Made by a program: the position numbers and the translations under genes. A model generated the notes under the pieces. It did not search any database and was not told where the DNA came from. It saw nothing but the letters and a program-made list of their open reading frames with translations. DNA of 64,000 nucleotides from Phycisphaerae bacterium (lineage in GTDB: Bacteria > Planctomycetota > Phycisphaerae > UBA1845 > UTPLA1). Of this stretch, positions 18,039 to 27,931 are shown one piece after another (the stretch's first letter is position 1; every line of letters starts with the position of its first letter). The DNA is taken from positions 124,001 to 188,000 of the forward strand of contig DATEMU010000005.1 in NCBI GenBank assembly GCA_035275405.1. Reading direction: 5' to 3'.

Positions 18039-18671
18039 CTAGCCCGTGCTCAGGAAACGGGATTGGGTGCCCAAGAGCTCGCGCAGGCGCGACTTGGCTT
18101 TGTGGCAGAGGTTATGCACGGCCCGCTCGGTGCGATTCATGTTCGCCGCGGCGTCTTTCACGGAGAGCCCCTGCAAATAGACCAGCGAGACCGCGTGTTG
18201 ATAGTCGTCCGGGAGCAGGGACAGGGCCTCGCGCACGGCCACGACGGCCTCGGCGCCGGCGGCGCAGCGGCTGGGGCTTTTCTCGTCGCCCGACATGAGA
18301 TCGAGCAACATCACCATGGATTCGCCGATGCCCGGCGAGATGGCATGGACCTGCACTTTTTCGCCGCCGTGCTTGTCGGCCCCGCGGATCTTAATGGCGT
18401 CGCGAAGCTTGCGGAGAGCGATGGTGCGGACCCAGCGGCCGAACGAATCGGCCCCTTGCGGGACGAAATCGCCGATGTGGCGGAAGACTTCGGCATAGGC
18501 GTCCTGAACGAGGTCGTCGGCATCGATTCCGCCGCGCAGATTCGAGGGAATGCGCCCGGCGAGGTAGTCGCGGACGCTGCGACGGTGTGTGGTCAAAAGA
18601 AGCGTCAATGCCACCGCGTCACCCGCGATCGCGCGCTGGACAGCATCGGTTGCAGGATCGCTGGGGTCCAT
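18039..18671 (-). CDS. ECF-type RNA polymerase sigma factor (planctomycete kinase-linked type)
   Basis: A 210-residue sigma-70 family protein. Region 2 is visible in GGIDADDLVQDAYAEVF and the following RWVRTIALRKLRDAI. Region 4 is the helix-turn-helix in YLQGLSVKDAAANMNRTERA followed by VHNLCHKAKSRLREL. It would direct RNA polymerase to a specific promoter set. No anti-sigma factor gene is adjacent; the downstream Ser/Thr kinase is the likely regulatory partner, which is an inference from the frequent pairing in planctomycetes. Confidence 0.9.
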   Translation of the reverse strand: MDPSDPATDAVQRAIAGDAVALTLLLTTHRRSVRDYLAGRIPSNLRGGIDADDLVQDAYAEVFRHIGDFVPQGADSFGRWVRTIALRKLRDAIKIRGADKHGGEKVQVHAISPGIGESMVMLLDLMSGDEKSPSRCAAGAEAVVAVREALSLLPDDYQHAVSLVYLQGLSVKDAAANMNRTERAVHNLCHKAKSRLRELLGTQSRFLSTG

Positions 18672-18953
18672 GAGCGGCGTACCGTTCTACAAGAATGACC
18701 GGTCGCCGCTATGTCTGCGACCGGAACACATGGGATTATACCATCCCGCTATTCCCACGAACTCCTCGCTGAATCCATTTTCTCATAAGCACTTGCGGCA
18801 ATTCCCGGCAGCCCGACGGGGGCGGCAGAATACAAGGCGTTGGAGCGCGCCGAAGGGGTATGTCCTTTACTAATTCGTGGGCGACGGTGGAAGCAACCCC
18901 AGGGTGGCGCCGACGAGCCCGTTCGAATTGAGAACTCCGCCCGGAGAAATCAC

Positions 18954-20696
18954 ATGCGAATCATCAGACCAATCATCGTAGCCTTGGCGGGTGTCACGAC
19001 GTGCGTCATGAATACTGCCCTGGCGGGCGGCGGATTGTCGTTTCAGGCGGTTAGCTTGTCCGGCCAAGCGGCGCCCGGGATCCCCGGCCGTTTTTTTTCC
19101 TATTATTACCCACCCGTGATCAGTAACAGCGGGCGAGTCGCATTTGCCGGCTGGCTGACCGGCGTCACCTCGAACGACCAGGGTCTCTGGTCCGGGCTGC
19201 CGGGGTCGATTCAGCTCGTAGCGAGAGAAGGAAGCGCGGCGCCCGGAACAACCGGCGTCTTCACCGGAAACGGGTGGCTCTTCCCATGGGTGAATTCATC
19301 CGGCATAGTCGCTTTTTCCGCAGCGCTCACCGGAGCGGGGATTGACTCAACGAACAACACGGGGATCTGGGTGGGGGCGCCAGGCGCCATTGCCCCGGCG
19401 GCACGGGCAGGCAATGGCGCGCCGGGCACACCGGCAGGAGTCGTTTTCTCAGGTGGCATGCAAAACTGGCTGATGCTCAACGACGCGGGCCAGATCGTTT
19501 TCCGCGCCAATCTGACCGGCCCCGGGGTGGACAGCTCGAACGACGCAGGAATCTGGGCCGGCGCGCCAGGCGCGTTACAGCTCGTCGCCCGCGAGGGGGA
19601 TACCGCCCCCGGCACCGGTGGCGTGTTCGATCTGTTTAACTACCAGTTTGAGGCTTACCCCCTTCCCGTGATGAACGCGGCCGGAGAAGTAGTCTTTGCG
19701 GGGCATTGCACCAGCGGCCGTGGAATCTGGCGCTGGAGTGGAGGCGTACTTGAACTCCTCGCGCTCACCAATACCGCTGCTCCGGGAACAGGCGTCTTGT
19801 TTGAATACCTATACGATCCGTGGATGAATGCGTCGGGCCAGGTGGCGTTCGGGGCTTCGCTGATGGGGGATGGCGTCGATTTCATGAATAACAGAGGCGT
19901 CTGGTCGGGGGCGCCGGGAGCGGTGGAACTGGTGGTTCGCAAGGGCAGCGCGGCGCCTGGCGCCGTCGGGCGGTACTTGACGCTGAACGGCACCAACGTC
20001 GGCCTTATTTCGATACAAGACGATGGCGCCATCACTCTTATTTCCGGGCTGATGTACAGCGACGGCTCGATCGCTCCCGGCACCGGTCTCTGGCGATACG
20101 GAGGCGGAGGGGGCGGAAGTGCCATGGTCATTCCAGAGACGCCTGCTACCGGCCTTTCCGGAGCGACCATAGGCAGTGTTTCATTCTTCGGTCCTCACCC
20201 GTCGGCGAGCATGCCATTCATGACATATTTGAGCGGTACGGGTGTGAATGGCGGGAACGATGAGAGTCTCTGGCTCAAAGATGCGGGAAGCAGCCCGCTC
20301 CTGATCGTGCGCGAAGGCGATCTTTTCGATGTCGGTGGTGGCGATATGAGGGCCATCAGCGGCGGCTACATCCATGCATCCCTCAACGGCGGTCAGGGAC
20401 GCTGCTATAACTCGAACCGGCAGATGGTAATCGGGTTGACTTTCGAGGGCGGCACGACGGGCGTCTTCACCGCGAATGTTCCCGTACAGCCGAAGACAGG
20501 CGACATGAACTGCGACGGAAAAGTGGACGGCCTGGATGTTGACGGCTTTGCGCAAGCAATGCTGGATCCGTCGGGCTACGCCGCTGAGCATCCAAGCTGC
20601 AATGCCCTCAACGGCGACATCAATCTGGACAGCCTGACAGACCCAGCCGACACGGAGCAGTTTGTGTCGTGTGTTCTGAACGGCGGCTGCCCCTGA
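18954..20696 (+). CDS. Secreted repeat protein with dockerin-like C-terminus
   Basis: A 580-residue exported protein. It has a signal peptide (core PIIVALAGVTTCVMNTALA). About six imperfect repeats of 60-70 residues follow, with the pattern NxxGxVxFxAxLxG then GIWxGxPG and LVAREGxxAPGT. The C-terminus (GDMNCDGKVDGLDVDGFAQA and GDINLDSLTDPADTEQF) carries two dockerin-like calcium loops. The repeats look like a beta-propeller or beta-solenoid surface module. GGAGA lies 7 nt before ATG 18954. No partner genes are adjacent. Role unknown, probably cell-surface or extracellular. Confidence 0.8.
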   Translation: MRIIRPIIVALAGVTTCVMNTALAGGGLSFQAVSLSGQAAPGIPGRFFSYYYPPVISNSGRVAFAGWLTGVTSNDQGLWSGLPGSIQLVAREGSAAPGTTGVFTGNGWLFPWVNSSGIVAFSAALTGAGIDSTNNTGIWVGAPGAIAPAARAGNGAPGTPAGVVFSGGMQNWLMLNDAGQIVFRANLTGPGVDSSNDAGIWAGAPGALQLVAREGDTAPGTGGVFDLFNYQFEAYPLPVMNAAGEVVFAGHCTSGRGIWRWSGGVLELLALTNTAAPGTGVLFEYLYDPWMNASGQVAFGASLMGDGVDFMNNRGVWSGAPGAVELVVRKGSAAPGAVGRYLTLNGTNVGLISIQDDGAITLISGLMYSDGSIAPGTGLWRYGGGGGGSAMVIPETPATGLSGATIGSVSFFGPHPSASMPFMTYLSGTGVNGGNDESLWLKDAGSSPLLIVREGDLFDVGGGDMRAISGGYIHASLNGGQGRCYNSNRQMVIGLTFEGGTTGVFTANVPVQPKTGDMNCDGKVDGLDVDGFAQAMLDPSGYAAEHPSCNALNGDINLDSLTDPADTEQFVSCVLNGGCP

Positions 20697-20793
20697 GCGC
20701 TTGACCGCCGCGGAACGAGCGGCGCCCGACGGCGATAATGACGGCTCGCCGAACACATGCGACAACTGGAACGGACTGGCCAAACCGACCCAG

Positions 20794-20907
20794 GCCCACG
20801 CCGATGGCGACCACGCTGATCGGCCCAAGTATGCGGCGAAGCGCGGGCGACCGCGGAAGGGTGGCGTAGTCCAGCGCCTCAGGTCGATCAGGCAAACGCG
20901 AATCCAT
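20794..20907 (-). pseudogene. Decayed 5' fragment of an APC permease gene
   Basis: The minus strand encodes about 38 residues starting with ATG at 20907. They include LRRILGPISVVAIGVG, nearly identical to the start of the intact APC permease (LRRILGPISIIAVGVG). Upstream, TGTGCGG-TATAAA and the 7-nt spacing to ATG match the intact gene's 5' region. Homology stops abruptly after GVG and no further permease sequence follows. This is a truncated relic of a paralogous or duplicated gene. Confidence 0.7.
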
Positions 20908-20914
20908 CCCGCGC

Positions 20915-20943
20915 TTTATACCCGCACAAAGCGGCCCTATCAT
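20915..20943 (+). promoter_or_regulatory. Candidate leaderless promoter of the 79-residue gene
   Basis: TTTATA (20915-20920), 17-nt spacer, TATCAT (20938-20943), and 7 nt to the ATG at 20951. The TTTATA hexamer is the same bases, on the other strand, as the -10 of the decayed permease. Confidence 0.4.
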
Positions 20944-20950
20944 GAGGATA

Positions 20951-21190
20951 ATGAGCGACGAAACTGAAATCTCCGATGGGATTGCGGAGTACGGCCCTGC
21001 ATGGCAGGCCGCCATCGATTATGGCATCGACGTAAGCCAGACGGAGTACCTGCTATCGCTGAGCCTGTTGGAGCGTGTACAACGACACGATCAGGCCTTG
21101 GAATTTGTCCGCGTCCTTCGACAGGCCGCTATTGACCACTACGGATATGATCCTCGACTTCCTGAACCGCCTCCACCGCCAGCGCGTTGA
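20951..21190 (+). CDS. Small protein upstream of a nucleotidyltransferase
   Basis: A 79-residue acidic helical protein ending in a run of prolines (PEPPPPPAR). I recognise no family. Its 3' end overlaps the start of the downstream nucleotidyltransferase by 44 nt, so the genes are co-transcribed and probably coupled. A partner or antitoxin role is an inference from this arrangement. The start is chosen from a -10-like element 7 nt upstream; an alternative ATG lies 9 nt earlier. Confidence 0.6.
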   Translation: MSDETEISDGIAEYGPAWQAAIDYGIDVSQTEYLLSLSLLERVQRHDQALEFVRVLRQAAIDHYGYDPRLPEPPPPPAR

Positions 21191-21638
21191 TTTCGTCCTG
21201 GTCGGCGGCTCGGCGGCTGTCGTTCACGGCGTCTCGCTCGTTACCGAGGACATCGACTTATGCGCTCCGCTCGATCCGCTCAATCTACAGCGGATTCTTG
21301 AGGCACTGGGCGATCTCGAACCGCGTTGGCGAATGACGCCCGATCGCCGCCCCATTCCCTTGGATGCGCGCCAACTCGCGGGCTACAGGAATCTGTATCT
21401 CGTGACCCGACTAGGACAGATTGACATCCTCAGCGAGATCAGCGGAATCGGCGGCTTTGAAGCGGTCAAAGGCAACTCGGAACTCGCGGATGTTGGGGGA
21501 GTGTCGTGCCGTATCCTGAGCGTTGATGGTCTCATTCGCTCCAAGCGTGCGCTGGGCCGCCCCAAAGATCTGCAGGCCGCCATTGAACTTGAGGCCATAC
21601 GCGATCGCAGGCCAGGCGGCGGAAACGTCAACAAATAA
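21147..21638 (+). CDS. MNT-fold nucleotidyltransferase (AbiEii/DUF6036-like)
   Basis: A 163-residue protein with the minimal nucleotidyltransferase signature. The GGSAAVVHG loop (residues 20-28) is followed by the paired acidic residues EDIDL (Asp35, Asp37). These bind metal and nucleotide and transfer a nucleotidyl group to a protein or RNA. The later VDGLIRSKRALGRPKDLQAA segment is typical of AbiEii-like toxins. The substrate is unknown. It overlaps its 79-residue upstream partner and, convergently, the end of purC by 11 nt. A toxin-antitoxin or phage-defence pair is plausible. Confidence 0.75.
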   Translation: MILDFLNRLHRQRVDFVLVGGSAAVVHGVSLVTEDIDLCAPLDPLNLQRILEALGDLEPRWRMTPDRRPIPLDARQLAGYRNLYLVTRLGQIDILSEISGIGGFEAVKGNSELADVGGVSCRILSVDGLIRSKRALGRPKDLQAAIELEAIRDRRPGGGNVNK

Positions 21639-22536
21639 ACTTCTCGCCCGTCAGCCGTTCGTACGCTTCGATGTACCGGGCGCTGGTCGCTTCGATCACG
21701 TCGGGCGGGAGTCGCGGCGCGGGATCGGTCTTGTCCCACTCGCCCTTGGCGCACAGACCTTCGAGATAATTGCGGACGAACTGTTTGTCGAAGCTCTCCT
21801 GATCGCGGCCGGGTTGATATTTGTCCGCAGGCCAGAAGCGGCTGGAATCCGGAGTGCAGGCCTCGTCGATGAGGATGAGGCCGTCCGTCGTGCGGCCGAA
21901 TTCGAACTTCGTGTCCGCGAGGATGATCCCGCGCGATTGCGCGTAGTTCGCCGCCTGCGTGTAGAGCGAGAGCGTCTTGTCGCGCAGCTCCTTCATGACG
22001 GCCACGCCGACCATCTCGCAGGCCTGTTCAAAGGAAATATTGATGTCGTGGCCGTTCTCCTCCTTGGTCGCGGGCGTGAAGATCGGCTCCGGCAGCCGAT
22101 CGCACTGCTTCAGGCCGGGGGGTAACTGGACACCGCAGACCATTCCGCTCGACTGGTACTCCTTCCATCCGCTGCCCGCGAGGTAACCGCGGGCGACGCA
22201 TTCGATCGGCACGACCTGGGCCTTTTTGCATAACATTGCTCGGCCGCGCAGGTCTGTCGCCAGCGCCTCGAACCCCGGCGGGGCCTGACGGTCAACGACT
22301 TCGATGAGATGGTGGCGGCAGATGGGGGCGAACCGTTCAAACCAGAAGCGGCTCAGGCTGGTCAGGACGCGTCCTTTATAGGGAATCGGATCAGGCAGGA
22401 CGCAGTCGAAGGCACTGAGCCGGTCGGTCGTGACGATCAACAAGCGCTCGCCCAGGTCGTAGATGTCGCGGACCTTTCCACGGCGAACGGCACGGCCCGG
22501 GACGTTCGTCTCGCGGATGACGGATGCGTTGGTCAT
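21628..22536 (-). CDS. purC: Phosphoribosylaminoimidazole-succinocarboxamide synthase
   Basis: A 302-residue SAICAR synthetase of de novo purine synthesis, which joins CAIR and aspartate with ATP. The N-terminal GKVRDIYDLGERLLIVTTDR binds ATP. Family signatures ILADTKFEFG and LIDEACTPDSSRFW are present. It corresponds to the longer PurC form found in many bacteria. The ATG at 22536 has AGGAGG about 10 nt upstream. It is the last gene of a leftward VOC-MmcQ-purC group; no other purine genes are adjacent except guaB, 38 kb away. Confidence 0.96.
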   Translation of the reverse strand: MTNASVIRETNVPGRAVRRGKVRDIYDLGERLLIVTTDRLSAFDCVLPDPIPYKGRVLTSLSRFWFERFAPICRHHLIEVVDRQAPPGFEALATDLRGRAMLCKKAQVVPIECVARGYLAGSGWKEYQSSGMVCGVQLPPGLKQCDRLPEPIFTPATKEENGHDINISFEQACEMVGVAVMKELRDKTLSLYTQAANYAQSRGIILADTKFEFGRTTDGLILIDEACTPDSSRFWPADKYQPGRDQESFDKQFVRNYLEGLCAKGEWDKTDPAPRLPPDVIEATSARYIEAYERLTGEKFIC

Positions 22537-22607
22537 GCTTTTCGATCCTCCTGACCGGCCGCGTTGGGCCAGCGTGCGGCGCACCTTGGCCGGGGTTGCG
22601 CGGACTG

Positions 22608-23039
22608 TCAAGTGGCGGCAGGTTTCCGTTTCTTACGTGGGCCAGAAGGCTTGCGATCCATCCTCAAGAGCAACTTCTTCGGCGCGATCAGACGGTAGCT
22701 GGTCAGGACCAGGCCGGCGATTTCGTTCCAGTCGATGCGGCCTTTGAGCGTCATCGTGACCCATCCGAAGCGGCCGACGTAATCGGCGTAGGCAAATCGC
22801 GGGTCGCGGAGCAGCTCCTTCTGCCGCGCCTTGCCGACCTTGACGCCGATCGTCGGCAGGGTCTCCACGCGGTTCGTGAGACCGCCCAACTTCTGTGTCG
22901 TCTTGTCCCCGTAACCGACAAAAATCTTGCCGTTCACGCGAAAGGTGGGATGACCCCACGCTTTGACTTCCGTCGTGGCGGGCAGTGAGAGACAGAGCTT
23001 GCGGAGCCGGGGGAGGATAGGGTTGGCTTTCATGGCCAT
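22608..23039 (-). CDS. MmcQ/YjbR-family protein
   Basis: A 143-residue protein of the MmcQ/YjbR (DUF419) family. The diagnostic segments are LPATTEVKAWGHPTFRVNGK near the N-terminus and DYVGRFGWVTMTLKGRIDW further on. The family has a double-stranded DNA-binding-like fold, but its function is not established. It ends in a basic KKRKPAAT tail. Only 4 nt separate it from the VOC gene upstream, indicating an operon. Start could be Met1 or Met3. Confidence 0.82.
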   Translation of the reverse strand: MAMKANPILPRLRKLCLSLPATTEVKAWGHPTFRVNGKIFVGYGDKTTQKLGGLTNRVETLPTIGVKVGKARQKELLRDPRFAYADYVGRFGWVTMTLKGRIDWNEIAGLVLTSYRLIAPKKLLLRMDRKPSGPRKKRKPAAT

Positions 23040-23043
23040 GATC

Positions 23044-23445
23044 TTACGGCGGCCAGAGTTGGCCGGCGATGAGTTCGATGGAGTTGTTGGCAGGGTCGCG
23101 AAAGTAGAGCGAGATCGCGCCGTTCTCCCAAGTCGTTTCCCTTTCGATGGGCACGTGGTAGGCGGCCAGGTGTTGGCGCCAGGCGTCCACGTCGAGGGGG
23201 TCGATGGAAAAGGCGCAGTGACCGGGGCCGGTCGCGCCGTGCGTGGGGACTTGCGGCTGGGGCTCCTTCGTCAGTGCGGGATTGAAGACCAGCAAGACGC
23301 TTTGGGCATTGACGCGGAACGTTAGACCGCGCGGGGACATTTCGGAGACCTTTCGCAGGCCGAGGACGGCTGTATAGAAGCGCTCCATCGCGGCGAGGTC
23401 GATCGCGTAGAGGCAGGTTTCATGGATGCGGGAGAGCGGGGGCAT
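23044..23445 (-). CDS. VOC (glyoxalase/bleomycin-resistance) superfamily protein
   Basis: A 133-residue vicinal-oxygen-chelate protein. The paired beta-alpha-beta modules are visible as HETCLYAIDLAAMERFYTAV and GPGHCAFSIDPLDVDAWRQH, ending in YFRDPANNSIEL. Metal ligands are likely His8, His75 and the Glu near residue 124. Such proteins include glyoxalases, dioxygenases and resistance proteins; the substrate is unknown. TAGAAT ends 6 nt before the ATG, so the mRNA may be leaderless. Confidence 0.85.
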   Translation of the reverse strand: MPPLSRIHETCLYAIDLAAMERFYTAVLGLRKVSEMSPRGLTFRVNAQSVLLVFNPALTKEPQPQVPTHGATGPGHCAFSIDPLDVDAWRQHLAAYHVPIERETTWENGAISLYFRDPANNSIELIAGQLWPP

Positions 23446-23805
23446 GAATCTATTCTAGGGATTAAGGGAAGGCACGGGCGCGCCTGCGAATAGTTTGGAC
23501 GCGCAATTGACCGCAAACGAGCGCAAAATCTCCACCGACGGCGCATCTGAACACCGATCGCGGCCAAAGGCGCGGTGAGGCGGGGTAGCGAGGTCGAGCC
23601 CATCGATTCAAAGAAAAAAACATGTTGAATTTGCCTGATAAAGTTGAAATTCCTCACGCAATGCGAGGACTCCGCGCGGCGATCGAGGACCTTTTTCCTC
23701 GACGCCCGTCCTAACAATACCCTAACATCATAGGCGCGAGGCTGGGGAAAGGCAAGGGGAATCCGGAAAGATATTCTCGGTTGCGTACATCGTGGTTCGT
23801 CGGGG
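23446..23805. other. Gene-free stretch
   Basis: This 360-nt gap separates the VOC gene and the leftward membrane protein gene. It contains the TAGAAT -10 element of the VOC gene (23452-23457). A 30-codon ORF starting at 23621 has no recognisable content. I see no further gene, RNA or repeat. Confidence 0.5.
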
Positions 23806-24816
23806 TCAGTCTACGAGCGGCGTTACCTTGGGCCGCGAGAAGACAAAGGTAAGGTAGGCGGCGAGAAATGCAACGCCCGCGCGGATAAACGTGTGGATGC
23901 CGTTGTCCCACCAGATCGCCGGCAGGGCGCGAATGATGGATACCAATTCCACGCCACCGACTTCACGACGAACGGTCCAAGTCCAGTAGGCCAGCTCTCC
24001 CAACAAGATCGCCGCGAGGCAGTAAACCAGGCCGACGCCGCCTGCAAAGAGATCGCCTCGACTGGGGATGCGGCGGATGAGCCAGGCGACGGGCCAGGCC
24101 ACGGCGGCCCCGGCCAGGGCAACGACCACTATCTCGACAATGTGGGGCACGAAGACCCGGAGTTTCTTTCCTGGATCGACGAAAAGGCCGAGCAGGGAAT
24201 CCCAGGCGATCCAGATTCCGGCCCAAATCAGGGCACCGATTACAACGCAGGGAAGTGCGATCAGGAGGAGACCGGCTACCCCGGCGGACGTAAGCTGCGT
24301 TTGCTCGTCGCGGAGCGCCATGCGTCGCGCGAGGCAGTCCTCGCAGATCTGAGTCAGACGGTCTTCCATGAGGGTCGGCCCATCAACCGGGTTGTTGAGG
24401 CATTCGTGGCAGCGGTTGCCGCCGGGGACCACGCGCAGTTGTAGGAGCCGGTCGATGATTCGTTCGACAATATTGCGAAGCTCGATCGTACCCAACACCT
24501 TGTCAGCATCATAGAGAAAGAGGATGGTCCTGCGTTGATCCACGACAATTCGAGCATCGCGGCTGGCGACCAGCGCGTCGATGGTCTCGCCCCAAGAGCC
24601 AGCGTTTCCATTCGGCGCTGCATGAGGACAAGAGGGATACTTGATTTGAAGAGTCAGGACCGCCGGAGATGTTACGACTTCGCCGTGGTCGAGCTTTTGT
24701 GGCGGGCTTTCCTTCTGGGATACAGCGATGGAAAAGTCGCGAAAGCGCCCGGCGTAAACGTTGGACCCTACGCATGGAAGATCGAGGGAGCAGATTTGCT
24801 CTTCTAAGGTAGACAT
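23806..24816 (-). CDS. Membrane protein with cysteine-pair motif, unknown function
   Basis: A 336-residue protein. The N-terminal ~140 residues are soluble. A CHEC / CEDC pair (around residues 138-170) could form a zinc ribbon. Four to five transmembrane helices follow from about residue 178 to 330. I recognise no family. TACAAT lies 9 nt before the ATG. It lies beside the AT-rich nuclease gene but has ordinary base composition, so it need not be part of that island. Confidence 0.6.
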   Translation of the reverse strand: MSTLEEQICSLDLPCVGSNVYAGRFRDFSIAVSQKESPPQKLDHGEVVTSPAVLTLQIKYPSCPHAAPNGNAGSWGETIDALVASRDARIVVDQRRTILFLYDADKVLGTIELRNIVERIIDRLLQLRVVPGGNRCHECLNNPVDGPTLMEDRLTQICEDCLARRMALRDEQTQLTSAGVAGLLLIALPCVVIGALIWAGIWIAWDSLLGLFVDPGKKLRVFVPHIVEIVVVALAGAAVAWPVAWLIRRIPSRGDLFAGGVGLVYCLAAILLGELAYWTWTVRREVGGVELVSIIRALPAIWWDNGIHTFIRAGVAFLAAYLTFVFSRPKVTPLVD

Positions 24817-24858
24817 CGAATCAAAATTGTAAACTAGACAGGGTTTTCAAGGGAGGGC

Positions 24859-24880
24859 GTGCGAGAAAGGATTCTCGCAC
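24859..24880. repeat. Perfect 9-bp hairpin
   Basis: GTGCGAGAA and TTCTCGCAC around an AGGA loop, between the nuclease gene and the membrane protein gene. On the minus strand it could end the nuclease transcript, although there is no T-tract. Its right arm contains one copy of an 11-nt direct repeat. Confidence 0.5.
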
Positions 24881-24881
24881 G
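24871..24881. repeat. Direct repeat, left copy (ATTCTCGCACG)
   Basis: ATTCTCGCACG occurs here and again at 26015-26025. The two copies bracket the AT-rich nuclease gene, as a target duplication or attachment core would. Confidence 0.4.
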
Positions 24882-24974
24882 AGCGAGGGGCTGGATCGAC
24901 TATACGACGGCGGAGACCGTTATTGCGGAGCTTGGCGGGGTGGATGTTTTTCGCAACACTGATTTTTTTGAAAG

Positions 24975-25976
24975 TTACGAAACAGATTTTTCACGCGCTG
25001 AGTCATTCAGCTTAACGCGAAGGGGCTGCGGCCCCAGATTCTCTCGGGCTGCGCCAGCGACATCCCCGCCGGTCAGAATTGCGAGTATGCATTGATTGGG
25101 AAGTGTGTCCGGAATTGCAATAATCTCTTCCCAGTCTTCACCGGGATCTTTTCCCTTTGTGTCAAGGATAGGACCCGCTTGAGAGCCTAAGAACTGAGAC
25201 GATGTCAAACAATACGATCCGTTTAGCAGATAAGCTTGTGTGCGTCCACGGTGTTTTCCCCATATTCCATGTACTCGAAAACTGCACAATAATTCGTCTT
25301 GTTCTCTTCGGAAAATTGAGTAATCTTGAAACCAGTCAGCTGGAAACTTTCTTTTAGGTGTCTTCTTAACCTCTTCCTTTTCTCGCTTCCTGAAGTCGTC
25401 GCAGATGACCTCTAGCATATTGAGGTCAGAATCAGGAAGGGTCTTTAGATCAAAAAGTGCGTTCCAGGTTTCGCATGTGAATGAATCTGCAATAGAGATG
25501 ATTTGAAAGCAAAATCTGGGTTTGCAAGCGTATGTTGGAAATGGAATGATCTCCGGCAAGTCTGCTGGTTGACTCTGAAACAAGCGACAACAAACAATGT
25601 TGTTGGCTAAAGCTTTCAACTGTGCAGATTTTGTGTACCCATATCGAGAATAAATAACGCCGCAAGTAGCTGCTGTAGAGCGGATTTCTCCTTGAAGCGT
25701 TTCAATGTGAGTAACACTAATGGGACGCCCATGATCCTTACAACTGACTAAGACTGATATTGGATAGTGACCACCTATCTCGGCTTCCATCCAAACATCG
25801 ACTTGTCGCAGTTGGCCGGTATCCCTGTCAGGAACTTTGTGATCGAAAAAAACTTTGCATCCCGGGTCAAGAGCGGCTGCGAACTTGTAAACGGCTTCTT
25901 CAAGAGCCCTGCCCGGTAGCTTTGCCCCATGAGTGCGTTTCTTACTTCTTACCTTTTTGTGTCGCGAGGATTGCAA
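24975..25976 (-). CDS. Mrr-like restriction endonuclease domain protein
   Basis: A 333-residue protein. The N-terminal half has a PD-(D/E)XK/Mrr-like nuclease core: QVDVWMEAEIGGHYPISVLV then SCKDHGRPI, with the catalytic Asp and Lys, followed by the helical HIETLQGEIRSTAATCGVIY segment common to Mrr type IV enzymes. The C-terminal half is unassigned. The gene is clearly more AT-rich than its neighbours and begins with TTG, which suggests lateral transfer. Possible role: cleavage of modified foreign DNA. It lies next to an antitoxin-like gene and between short direct repeats. Confidence 0.7.
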   Translation of the reverse strand: MQSSRHKKVRSKKRTHGAKLPGRALEEAVYKFAAALDPGCKVFFDHKVPDRDTGQLRQVDVWMEAEIGGHYPISVLVSCKDHGRPISVTHIETLQGEIRSTAATCGVIYSRYGYTKSAQLKALANNIVCCRLFQSQPADLPEIIPFPTYACKPRFCFQIISIADSFTCETWNALFDLKTLPDSDLNMLEVICDDFRKREKEEVKKTPKRKFPADWFQDYSIFRREQDELLCSFRVHGIWGKHRGRTQAYLLNGSYCLTSSQFLGSQAGPILDTKGKDPGEDWEEIIAIPDTLPNQCILAILTGGDVAGAARENLGPQPLRVKLNDSAREKSVS

Positions 25977-25994
25977 AGACCATCTTTCTCGGAA

Positions 25995-26216
25995 TTAATT
26001 GGGGAAAAGGTCGCATTCTCGCACGCGCCGTTGATAGGCAACCGCGTCCTCGCCCCATTTCAACGTGCCGGTGAATCGCGACAGGTCAACAGGCTTACCA
26101 TTCGCCCGGTCGAGATTCAGGAGCTTTTCGATTTCAAGCCAATCGGCGTAGTCGATCTGTACGGCCACGGGCTGCATCTTATCGTCGGTCAGGATTTTCG
26201 GATGAATCTCGTGCAT
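25995..26216 (-). CDS. Small antitoxin-like protein
   Basis: A 73-residue protein from ATG 26216, with GGGAG upstream. The start EIHPKILTDDKMQPVAVQID followed by a helical DWLEIEKLLNL region resembles short Phd/RelB-like antitoxins that sit alone or beside toxins. No toxin gene is adjacent. Its last six codons lie outside the 11-nt direct repeat and may derive from inserted DNA, so the C-terminus could be altered. Confidence 0.5.
   Translation of the reverse strand: MHEIHPKILTDDKMQPVAVQIDYADWLEIEKLLNLDRANGKPVDLSRFTGTLKWGEDAVAYQRRVRECDLFPN
26015..26025. repeat. Direct repeat, right copy (ATTCTCGCACG)
   Basis: The second copy of the 11-nt repeat found at 24871. It lies inside the 3' end of the antitoxin-like gene. 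Confidence 0.4.
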
Positions 26217-26289
26217 ACGCTCAACTCCCAACCCAGGCCCTTCAAAACTACCCAACCCATTATATCACAGACAACATTAGCGAATGACA

Positions 26290-27807
<1,518 letters not shown>

Positions 27808-27931
27808 CGTGTCGCTCCCAAAGTAGTATCTTCGTTTCGGACGCATTATCATACGCGGAATGTCAGCGACGAAAAAGGGGCGACTGGTTGCTACCGGAAT
27901 GCCCGGCGCAGGATTGCACCAAGGCCGCGTA

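Noticed and set aside
20701-20967. Plus-strand frame of 88 codons after the repeat protein
   Set aside because: It is antisense to the decayed permease start, with composition typical of a shadow frame.
24859-25095. Open frame of 78 codons on the plus strand beside the nuclease gene
   Set aside because: It starts in a hairpin, overlaps the clearly supported nuclease gene by half its length, and its second half reads as a low-complexity antisense product. No Shine-Dalgarno.
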